Source: an uncultured Halieaceae bacterium
Lineage (GTDB): Bacteria > Pseudomonadota > Gammaproteobacteria > Pseudomonadales > Halieaceae
Length of the DNA stretch: 21,566 bases
NCBI GenBank assembly: GCA_913063005.1
Contig: CAJXZI010000009.1
Span: 1 to 21,566 of the forward strand
Reading direction: 5' to 3'
Shown: positions 14,522 through 21,566 of the stretch, in pieces
How the letters are laid out: the number at the start of each line of letters is the position of its first letter
How positions within the stretch are numbered: position 1 is the first letter of the stretch
Notes under the pieces: model-generated
What the model saw: the letters and a program-made list of their open reading frames with translations, nothing else
Databases searched by the model: none
What the model was told of the DNA's origin: nothing
Program-made: the position numbers and the translations under genes

Positions 14522-15720
14522 CTGAGCTTTGGCCCATAGTTACTGCACTGTGCGCGCTCGCTGCTGTGTTCGTTGTCGGCTTGCCGGTGATATGGCGTCG
14601 AAAGCTCGAGGGTGAAACGGTTGATGATTGGTTGGCGGTGCGCCGAACAGAGACTAGCGACGAGGCACTGCTCTCCGACGCTCAGCTGCGTGTTTGGGAT
14701 GACAAAGAGACGGAAGGCGTTTCTTTAACAAAGCATGAGCTTGCTACCGCGACGTCGACCAGACCTGGATATCAGATTGCACTAGCGGGAATTATTATTC
14801 TAGCGACCATACTGCTCTATGATCGTTTAGGTTCGTATGAGGATGTACAGATTACACGCGCAATCGCATCGCTCGATGAAGCAACACCGGCCGATGTGAC
14901 CGCGCTGATAGCCAGAATCGAGGCGCGATCCGCTGAGCGGCCCGGGAACCTGGATTATCAGTCTCTACTCGGTGAGTACTATGTTGCGACGGGAAACGCG
15001 GCCGGTGCGCTTGAACGGTTTGAGGCGATATTGGAGGAGGCACCCAACGCTCCCGATGTACTGGGGCGGGCGGCGCAAGCGGAGTTTGTGGCAGAAGGTC
15101 AGGTGTTGACGGAGCGTGCTCGGAGACGCGCTGAGCAAGCGCTGGCAGGTGACCCTCGGCAAAAGTCGGCATTAGCGACTCTGGCTATGGGTTCGTTCGG
15201 TGCAGAGCGTTACCAAGAGGCCATTGGTTATATGCGTGTTCTGAGAGACCTTGAGGTGCCAGGTTCTGAGGGGCAGCAGTTGATGATTAGCGCTATCTCA
15301 GAAGCCGAGTCACGTTTGTCAGCAATGGATCCGGACGCGGCCACCTCAGACACAAGTGTACCCTTGGCCATTCAGGCGGAAGTCATGGTCACCGTTTCCT
15401 TGCCTGAGGGCGTCGAGGGAGGATCCCTCACCGGCCAGACTGTTTTCGTGATCGCAAGACCCGCAGGCAGTGCTGCACGTATGCCGACAGCAGTGACACG
15501 TATTCCGGCAAGCGGCTGGCCGTTAACGGTCAGTCTGTCAGATGAAAACAGTATGGCCGGTCAACAGCTCTCTGCGCTTTCCGAGGTGGATCTTGAAGTT
15601 CAGGTCTCACCGAGTGGCCAGCCAGGCGTTAATAACGCAAGCTATATCGGTGAGCTGCGGGGTGTTCCAGTAGACAGTAATAACGTGGCTGAGGTCACAA
15701 TTCGCCCAATCGCCAAATAA
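14518..15720 (+). CDS. ccmI: Cytochrome c maturation TPR protein CcmI (CycH)
   Basis: Apocytochrome c chaperone of the ligation complex, 400 residues. Two membrane helices (about 5-25 and 86-104) flank a cytoplasmic loop with the typical WRRKLEGE start. A periplasmic TPR region follows (about 140-245; repeats around YQSLLGEYYVATGNAAGALERFEAI and ALATLAMGSFGAERYQEAI), then a beta-rich C-terminal domain (about 290-400; VFVIARPAGSAARMP). It is the last gene of the ccm cluster. The 103-bp gap before smc contains a weak inverted repeat and a promoter-like site. Confidence 0.92.
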   Translation: MTELWPIVTALCALAAVFVVGLPVIWRRKLEGETVDDWLAVRRTETSDEALLSDAQLRVWDDKETEGVSLTKHELATATSTRPGYQIALAGIIILATILLYDRLGSYEDVQITRAIASLDEATPADVTALIARIEARSAERPGNLDYQSLLGEYYVATGNAAGALERFEAILEEAPNAPDVLGRAAQAEFVAEGQVLTERARRRAEQALAGDPRQKSALATLAMGSFGAERYQEAIGYMRVLRDLEVPGSEGQQLMISAISEAESRLSAMDPDAATSDTSVPLAIQAEVMVTVSLPEGVEGGSLTGQTVFVIARPAGSAARMPTAVTRIPASGWPLTVSLSDENSMAGQQLSALSEVDLEVQVSPSGQPGVNNASYIGELRGVPVDSNNVAEVTIRPIAK

Positions 15721-15751
15721 GATCGCCTCTGCATATAGTGTTAGCTTCGCT

Positions 15752-15781
15752 TTGTGGGTACACTACATCTAGTGTTTTAAT
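15752..15781 (+). promoter_or_regulatory. Candidate promoter and palindrome between ccmI and smc
   Basis: TTGTGG (15752-15757), then a 17- or 18-base spacer, then TTTTAA/TTTAAT (15775-15781) resembles a sigma-70 promoter for smc. The spacer holds a perfect 6-base inverted repeat ACACTA-CATC-TAGTGT (15760-15775), directly followed by TTTTAATAAT. The same bases could act as an operator or as a weak ccm terminator. TAGTGTT also occurs at 15736-15742. Which role is real cannot be told from sequence. Confidence 0.4.
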
Positions 15782-15823
15782 AATAAAGCGGTGGCGCTAG
15801 TTCGCGCCGGGATTCTAGGGTAA

Positions 15824-18800
15824 ATGCGCTTAAAGTCGATCTCTCTCGCAGGCTTTAAATCATTCGTTGATCCGACACGGGTAACGCTGCCGAGCAATAT
15901 GTGTGCGGTGGTAGGTCCCAACGGTTGTGGAAAGTCGAACATTATTGATGCCGTTCGTTGGGTAATGGGCGAAAGCTCCGCAAAGACGTTGCGTGGCGAG
16001 TCTATGACCGACGTCATTTTCAACGGTACGACGCATCGGCAGCCCGTGGGTCAGGCATCAATCGAGCTCTTATTTGATAACTCGACGGGTAAGGTGGGGG
16101 GTGAATACGCGGCTTACAATGAGATCTCAGTGCGCCGGGTGGTCAGCCGCGAAGGAACGTCTGATTATTTCCTCAACGGTAACAAGTGTCGTCGCCGCGA
16201 CATTACCGATCTCTTTCTCGGTACCGGCCTAGGGCCTCGAAGCTATGCCATCATCGAGCAGGGCATGATCTCGCGCTTGATTGAGTCACGACCTGAGGAT
16301 CTGCGGGTTTATATCGAGGAAGCAGCAGGTATCTCTAAGTATAAAGAGCGCCGTCGCGAGACCGAGAATCGCATGCAGCGCACGCTGGATAATCTTGATC
16401 GCTTGACCGACCTGCGCGAAGAGTTAGAGCGCAACTTGTCGCACCTAAAACGTCAGGCGCAGGCGGCCGAACGTTACGGCGAATACAAGGAGCAAGAACG
16501 CGAGTTAAAAGCCCAGCTACTTGTCTTACAACGGCGAGTCCAGAATAACGTGGCGACGAGGGCTCAACGCGAGATCGATGACTTCTCAACGGAGCGAGAG
16601 CGATATCAGGCGCAGGTCTCTTCGTCGATTTCCGAAATCGAATCGTTACGCCAGCAAATTACCGACGCTAATGCATCGACCAGTGATCTGCAGGGTAGTT
16701 TTTATGCCCTTGGCAGCGAGGTGAGTCGCATTGAGCAGACGATCAAGTTTGCTAAACAACGCCGCGACTCGCTAGCGAGAGACCTTGAGCAGACACTGGA
16801 AGGAAAGCAACGGGAACTCGGGCTGGTTGACTCTGATAGCCAGCGGTTGACCGAGCTTGCAGAAGCGCTTGCATCGATTGAGCCTACTCTTGCGCGCGAG
16901 CGCGAGGAAGTGGTGCGGGTTGACGGCGCGCTTGCGGAAGCTGAGAAGGCCGCGCAAACCGCTGATGGCAATTGGGAAAACTTTACTCAGCAAGCCGCAC
17001 TCCCCAAACAACAAGTCGAAGTTCAGCAGGGACGTAAGGCTAATGCTGAGCGAAACCTTGCGACTTTGAACCAACGGCTAGATCGCATTAAGCAAGAGCT
17101 CGAGTCGCTTCAAAGTCATGAGGAATCCGTATCACTCGATACGATTGTCGAGTCTTTAGCAGAAGCAGAGGCGGCGTCGATGCTTCAGCGTGATTCGCTG
17201 GAGGAGTCTCGGCAAGCGCTGTCTAATTCTCGCGACCAGCTGGGCCAAAAGCGTGAAGAACAGGACGAACTTCGACGACAATCACAAGTTTTGGCAGGCC
17301 AGAAGGCGTCGTTGGAAGCGCTGCAGGCAGATGCGAAGGATGAGCAAGCTCAGACTGTGGTTAACGACTGGTTACGGGATGTGTTGTCAACTGAAGGCGT
17401 CGCACTGCTTGATTTGGTGTCAGTGAAAAGTGGCTACGAAGCGGCAGCTGATCTTGTTTTAGGCGCTTGGGTGTCCTCGACGGGAGCAGACTTACAACAG
17501 TTTAAAACCGACCCGTCGGAGCCACCCGCTGGTGTATCACTCGTTGATAGCGCGATGTCGGTCGGTAGTGCTGATTCGGGGATGCTGGCGCATTACATTA
17601 AGGGACCGGTGGGTATTACTGATGCGCTCGCTGGCGTACGTGTTGTTGAGACGTGGCAGCAGGCCATGTCGGCACGAGCGAAGCTCACTGAAGGGCAATC
17701 TGTGGTGTCGCAGGATGGCTTATGGGTGGGCAGGTCTTGGATGCGATCAAGGACGCAAAGCGACGCTGAGCAGGGGATGATTGCACGGCAGAGCCGTCTT
17801 GCGGAAATCAGTGCAGCGTTAGACAAAGTGTCAAGTGAGTTAAATGAGGTCGACGAAACTTTGACCTCGCTACGCCAGCAGCGTGCTGACTTGGAACAAG
17901 CGATTGATGGTCAGCAGGAGGTGTTGCAAGCCACACAACAGAGGATAGTTCAGCTCGAATCACAAAAGCGGTCGCTTATTGCTGAGCAAGAACAACGGCT
18001 GGCCCGAGAGTCACAGCTCAAACAGGATTTGTCGGACACCCAGGTACGCGTTTCGGAAGAGCAGGCAGTGATTGAGGAAGCGACTCAGATGTTGGGTCGG
18101 GCTCGTTCGCAGGTGGCATCAGATGAGACATCGCGCGAGGAGCTTGAGGAACAGAGACATGCTGCACGCGATAGGGTTAGGCAATGTCGTCAAGCGAAAC
18201 AACAGGCGGACGTTGCTCTTAATCGAAGCGAGGTTCGCCATCGAGAGCTACTTACTCAGCGCGAGGCATTAGCGCAGTCCATCGAGCGGGCTCGTCAGCA
18301 GCTGGAAAGCTACGAACAGCGCGAGGCTTCGATTCGAAGTGAAATGCCTACCGAGGAGAACCCTGATCGTGAAGCACAACGTGAGTTGAGTGAGTTGCTC
18401 GAAAAGCGGCTTGGGGTTGAGGCTCACTTGACACAAGCCCGGCAGGGTTTATCCGATCTTGAGAGTGTTCTGCGTGAGCGCGAGCAAACGCGAATGCAGG
18501 CCGAGCAGGCTGTCGCCGGCGTTCAGACACGGAGCGAGGGGGCTCGTCTTAAGTTAGCAGAAACTGCCGTACGCCTAGAACAGATCGATGCAGCTTTGCA
18601 GGAGCTCGAGACAACGGTGGAGCACGTTGAGGCATCCTTGCCTGAGGACGCCGACGAGAGCGAGTGGCAAATTCGCGTTGAACGCATAGGCGCTAAGATC
18701 CATCGTCTTGGTCCAATCAACTTAGCGGCGATAGACGAGACGAGTAGGGCAGAAGAGCGTAAGCAGTACCTTGACGCGCAGGATGACGATCTACGGACGG

Positions 18801-19321
18801 CTTTGGAAACCCTGCAGAACGCCATCAAGAAAATCGACAAAGAGACACGAAGTCGCTTTAAAGACACGTTTGATACCGTGAATGCTGGATTTAGTGAGTT
18901 GTTCCCTAAGGTGTTTGGTGGTGGTACTGCGTGCTTGGAAATGACCGGTGATGATCTTCTCGATACGGGGGTTGCGATCATGGCCCGGCCTCCCGGCAAA
19001 AAGAACAGCACCATTCACCTTCTGTCAGGCGGCGAGAAGGCCATGACCGCAATTGCGCTCGTGTTCTCTATCTTCCAGCTGAATCCCGCGCCCTTCTGTA
19101 TGTTGGACGAGGTTGACGCGCCACTTGATGATGCAAACGTTGGGCGCTATGCACGCTTGGTGTCTGAGATGTCGAAGAAGGTCCAGTTCGTGTTCATCAC
19201 GCATAATAAAATCACCATGGAGGCTGCGGAGCAGTTGATGGGCGTGACTATGCATGAGCCTGGAGTCTCTCGACTAGTAACCGTTGATATTGAGGAAGCT
19301 GCGAGATTAGCAGCGAGCTAG
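15824..19321 (+). CDS. smc: Chromosome segregation/condensation ATPase SMC
   Basis: A 1165-residue SMC protein that organises the nucleoid together with ScpA and ScpB, which are not in this window. Walker A GPNGCGKSN is at 31-39, followed by the conserved DAVRWVMGE. EAAGISKYKERRRETENRM (about 167-185) begins the first coiled coil. The hinge is about 515-660 (WLRDVLSTEGVALLDLVSV through the DGLWVG segment), and the second coiled coil about 665-1000. The C-terminal head carries the signature LSGGEKA (1067-1073) and Walker B FCMLDEVD (1091-1098) with catalytic Glu1096. Presence of SMC points to a gammaproteobacterium outside the MukBEF group. The frame is intact. Confidence 0.97.
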   Translation: MRLKSISLAGFKSFVDPTRVTLPSNMCAVVGPNGCGKSNIIDAVRWVMGESSAKTLRGESMTDVIFNGTTHRQPVGQASIELLFDNSTGKVGGEYAAYNEISVRRVVSREGTSDYFLNGNKCRRRDITDLFLGTGLGPRSYAIIEQGMISRLIESRPEDLRVYIEEAAGISKYKERRRETENRMQRTLDNLDRLTDLREELERNLSHLKRQAQAAERYGEYKEQERELKAQLLVLQRRVQNNVATRAQREIDDFSTERERYQAQVSSSISEIESLRQQITDANASTSDLQGSFYALGSEVSRIEQTIKFAKQRRDSLARDLEQTLEGKQRELGLVDSDSQRLTELAEALASIEPTLAREREEVVRVDGALAEAEKAAQTADGNWENFTQQAALPKQQVEVQQGRKANAERNLATLNQRLDRIKQELESLQSHEESVSLDTIVESLAEAEAASMLQRDSLEESRQALSNSRDQLGQKREEQDELRRQSQVLAGQKASLEALQADAKDEQAQTVVNDWLRDVLSTEGVALLDLVSVKSGYEAAADLVLGAWVSSTGADLQQFKTDPSEPPAGVSLVDSAMSVGSADSGMLAHYIKGPVGITDALAGVRVVETWQQAMSARAKLTEGQSVVSQDGLWVGRSWMRSRTQSDAEQGMIARQSRLAEISAALDKVSSELNEVDETLTSLRQQRADLEQAIDGQQEVLQATQQRIVQLESQKRSLIAEQEQRLARESQLKQDLSDTQVRVSEEQAVIEEATQMLGRARSQVASDETSREELEEQRHAARDRVRQCRQAKQQADVALNRSEVRHRELLTQREALAQSIERARQQLESYEQREASIRSEMPTEENPDREAQRELSELLEKRLGVEAHLTQARQGLSDLESVLREREQTRMQAEQAVAGVQTRSEGARLKLAETAVRLEQIDAALQELETTVEHVEASLPEDADESEWQIRVERIGAKIHRLGPINLAAIDETSRAEERKQYLDAQDDDLRTALETLQNAIKKIDKETRSRFKDTFDTVNAGFSELFPKVFGGGTACLEMTGDDLLDTGVAIMARPPGKKNSTIHLLSGGEKAMTAIALVFSIFQLNPAPFCMLDEVDAPLDDANVGRYARLVSEMSKKVQFVFITHNKITMEAAEQLMGVTMHEPGVSRLVTVDIEEAARLAAS

Positions 19322-19334
19322 GGGACTAATAGCG

Positions 19335-20228
19335 ATGTCTGGGCTTCTCTCTACCCTTACTACTGAAACTATACTGGCGCTAATTCTTGTTCTCGTCTTG
19401 TGCGTGGCGTTCGTGATTAGTGCTCGACGGCGCCGTCGTGAGGGCTACAAAATGAATGCGCGGGTGGTTCGTGATGACACACCAGTACCCGACCCGCACG
19501 ATCGAACATCCCGAGAGTTACCTAACGGTGGTGCCCGTCCGGTTAATGCGAGGCAAGAGCCAACGTTTGGCAGCCTTGATGAATCGGGGGATGATGACGT
19601 CGCAGGTGCCTTCGATGACGATTCAGTGTTTGCGGCCAGTCGCGTTTTTGCCAGTCGCGTTTTTGAAGGTGCCGATCTAGACCAAGCTCAGGGCGAGCCT
19701 GAACCCCTCGAGGAAAAACCGGGAACCGTAGACTGGCTCGATGAGATCGAAGCTGTCCCGGTCGGCGGGCAGACCGCTCGATTGCCAAGGCACGAGGACG
19801 CCCAGGTATATTCACTGAATGTTGTGGCAAGAGATGAACACGGTTTTTCCGGGGATGATGTACTGCGAACCTTGCTAGGATGTGGTTTACGTTTTGGCGA
19901 TATGGACTTCTTCCACCTCACCGAAATTGCAGAGGGGACCCCGACAATCCAGTTCAGCGTCGCCAATATGATGCAGCCAGGCGTTTTTGACCTGGAGGAA
20001 ATGGACACCTTATCCACCAAAGGGCTGATGTTTTTCCTCACGTTACCGGGTCCGCAGGACATGACGCGGGCTTTCGATCTTATGCTTCAAACAGCACAGA
20101 CGGTTGCGGAGAGTTTGGCGGGGGATGTGTTCGACGAGACGCGGAGCGTTCTCACCAAGCAAAGCGTCGAGCGTGTTCGCCAATCGATAAGAGAGTTTGA
20201 AGCTAAGTCTAAAATCGAGCCTCGGTGA
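19335..20228 (+). CDS. zipA: Cell division protein ZipA
   Basis: Anchors FtsZ to the membrane during Z-ring assembly. It has 297 residues. An N-terminal membrane helix (about 10-30) is followed by a basic stretch (RRRRREGYK) and a disordered acidic linker (about 45-150). The C-terminal FtsZ-binding ZipA domain is about 157-290, with YSLNVVARDEHGFSGDDVL, FFHLTEI, TIQFSVANMMQPGVFD and GLMFFLTLPGP. The linker contains an exact in-frame 15-base duplication (ASRVF twice, residues 101-110). It starts 13 bases after smc with AGGGGA upstream, and its stop shares a base with the ligA ATG. The smc-zipA-ligA order matches Pseudomonas. Confidence 0.94.
   Translation: MSGLLSTLTTETILALILVLVLCVAFVISARRRRREGYKMNARVVRDDTPVPDPHDRTSRELPNGGARPVNARQEPTFGSLDESGDDDVAGAFDDDSVFAASRVFASRVFEGADLDQAQGEPEPLEEKPGTVDWLDEIEAVPVGGQTARLPRHEDAQVYSLNVVARDEHGFSGDDVLRTLLGCGLRFGDMDFFHLTEIAEGTPTIQFSVANMMQPGVFDLEEMDTLSTKGLMFFLTLPGPQDMTRAFDLMLQTAQTVAESLAGDVFDETRSVLTKQSVERVRQSIREFEAKSKIEPR
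19635..19664 (+). repeat. Exact 15-base tandem duplication inside zipA
   Basis: GCCAGTCGCGTTTTT occurs twice back to back (19635-19649, 19650-19664) with no differences, adding one ASRVF unit to the disordered linker. Lack of divergence suggests a recent slippage event or strong constraint. Confidence 0.9.
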
Positions 20229-21566
20229 TGAGCGCCGTTGCGAATGAGATTAAGGCACTTGTAGACAAGCTGGATGCTTGGTCGCTTGCGTATCACCGCG
20301 ACGATAACCCGATCGCAAGTGATGCAGAGTATGACCGTGAACTCCGGCGTCTACGCGAATTGGAAGAGGCAAATCCTGACCTTTTGTTGCCAACATCGCC
20401 CACGCAACGTGTGGGTGACACGCCCCTAAGCGAATTTCAAAGTATTGCCCATAAGCTTCCGATGCTCAGTCTCGATAACGCGTTTAGTGGCGAAGATTTG
20501 CAAGCGTTTGAGGAGCGTAACGCCGCCAAGCTCGGGGTTGAAGCGTTGTGTTTTTGTTGTGAGCCCAAGCTGGATGGTGTGGCGCTAAGTTTGGTGTACG
20601 AAAACGGTGCGTTGAAGCATGCTGCGAGTCGCGGAGACGGTAATGTGGGTGAGGACATCACCCATAATGCGCGAACCATTGCCACGGTCCCCTTGCGCTT
20701 GCCTGTCGATAACCCACCTCCAGTCCTAGAGGTCCGGGGTGAGGTGGTTATCCCTCGAACAGAGTTCGCTCAGATGAATGAGCGGCTGATTGCGCGCGGG
20801 GAGTCGGTGTTTCAGAACCCGCGAAATGCGGCTGCCGGAAGCCTTAGGCAACTCGACCCAAGGATCACCGCAACGCGGCCACTCGTCTTCATGGCTTATT
20901 CGGTGGGATACTCGGAACAAGCGCAGCTGCCCGCGTCGCACAGAGCGACGCTTAGTTATCTGAATGAACTGGGTTTTAAGACCTCCGAGCTGATCGAACG
21001 TGTCAATGGTTGGGAAGCGGCGGAAGATTACGTAGCGCAGATTCTCGAGCAGCGAGATAACATCGGGGTCGACATCGATGGTGTGGTAATCAAAGTTGAC
21101 AGCTACGAACAACAGCAGCGGCTTGGATTTGTTGCTCGCGCACCGCGCTGGGCTATCGCCCGCAAGTTCCCAGCACAAGAGGAAGTCACGCGGCTAGTCG
21201 GAGTCGATTTTCAGGTCGGACGCACAGGGGCCGTCACCCCGGTTGCTAGATTGGAGCCGGTTTTCGTCGGGGGCGTCACAGTGAGCAATGCGACGCTACA
21301 CAACGCGGATGAGATCGCGCGACTCGACGTGCGGGTTGGTGACGAAGTTATCGTGCGGCGAGCGGGTGATGTTATACCTCAGATTGTGCGTGCGCTGGAT
21401 GACAGGCGCACAGCGTCGCTAGACAAAATTGTTTTTCCAACAAATTGTCCAGATTGTGATTCAGCGTTGACGCGCGATCTCGAGGAGGCAGCGGTTAGGT
21501 GTGAGAATACCTCAGGATGCCCCGCTCAGCAGAAAGCGGCGCTAGAGCACTTTGTATCGCGTAAGG
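20228..21566 (+). CDS. ligA: NAD-dependent DNA ligase LigA, N-terminal part (3' end cut by window edge)
   Basis: Seals nicks in replication and repair using NAD. The window holds 446 codons of a protein usually near 670 residues. The N-terminal Ia domain (AYHRDDNPIASDAEYDREL, with the NAD-binding Tyr/Asp residues) is followed by the adenylation motif CEPKLDGVA with catalytic Lys114, then SRGDGNVGEDITHN, LEVRGEV, FQNPRNAAAGSLRQLD and DIDGVVIKV. The OB fold contains QVGRTGAVTPVA and ATLHNADE. The four-cysteine zinc finger is complete (Cys407, Cys410, Cys425, Cys431). The missing part would be the rest of the HhH domain and the BRCT domain. The ATG shares a base with the zipA stop (TGATG), suggesting coupled translation. 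Confidence 0.97.
   Translation, partial: MSAVANEIKALVDKLDAWSLAYHRDDNPIASDAEYDRELRRLRELEEANPDLLLPTSPTQRVGDTPLSEFQSIAHKLPMLSLDNAFSGEDLQAFEERNAAKLGVEALCFCCEPKLDGVALSLVYENGALKHAASRGDGNVGEDITHNARTIATVPLRLPVDNPPPVLEVRGEVVIPRTEFAQMNERLIARGESVFQNPRNAAAGSLRQLDPRITATRPLVFMAYSVGYSEQAQLPASHRATLSYLNELGFKTSELIERVNGWEAAEDYVAQILEQRDNIGVDIDGVVIKVDSYEQQQRLGFVARAPRWAIARKFPAQEEVTRLVGVDFQVGRTGAVTPVARLEPVFVGGVTVSNATLHNADEIARLDVRVGDEVIVRRAGDVIPQIVRALDDRRTASLDKIVFPTNCPDCDSALTRDLEEAAVRCENTSGCPAQQKAALEHFVSRK

Overview
The window is a chromosomal segment of a proteobacterium, most likely a marine gammaproteobacterium of the Cellvibrionales/Halieaceae (OM60/NOR5) type. That placement is an inference from gene order (tesA divergent from ybbA-ybbP; smc-zipA-ligA as in Pseudomonas; System I cytochrome c maturation) and from protein style. 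No database search was run. Almost all of the window is conserved housekeeping sequence. I found no phage, insertion sequence, CRISPR array, tRNA or rRNA.

Layout: (1) Bases 1-2669, minus strand: tesA, a voltage-sensor-type potassium channel with a C-terminal zinc ribbon, and ygiQ (cut by the left edge). They are linked by two GTGA stop/start overlaps, so they probably form one coupled operon. (2) Bases 2782-5918, plus strand: a LolD/YbbA-type ABC ATPase and its large FtsX-type permease, divergent from tesA. A 19-bp palindrome sits in the divergent gap. (3) Bases 5919-6731: an 813-bp gap between convergent genes with no convincing gene. It is packed with six different short, mostly degenerate tandem arrays and several strong stem-loops, and it is the least ordinary part of the window. 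(4) Bases 6732-7712, minus strand: malate dehydrogenase. (5) Bases 7914-15720, plus strand: ttcA (tRNA 2-thiocytidine) followed without a gap by the full ccmABCDEFGHI cytochrome c maturation cluster. Most junctions overlap or nearly touch, so it reads as a single transcription unit. (6) Bases 15824-21566, plus strand: smc, zipA and the first 60% or so of ligA, covering chromosome condensation, division-ring anchoring and DNA ligation.

How the genes work together: CcmABCDE move haem across the inner membrane and load it on CcmE. CcmG and CcmH keep the apocytochrome cysteines reduced, and CcmF with CcmH/CcmI performs the ligation. This implies that the organism makes periplasmic c-type cytochromes. 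No new multi-gene system is visible. The candidates for follow-up are the repeat-dense gap, the zinc-ribbon potassium channel inside the tesA/ygiQ operon, the coupling of ttcA to ccm, and an exact in-frame 15-bp duplication in zipA.
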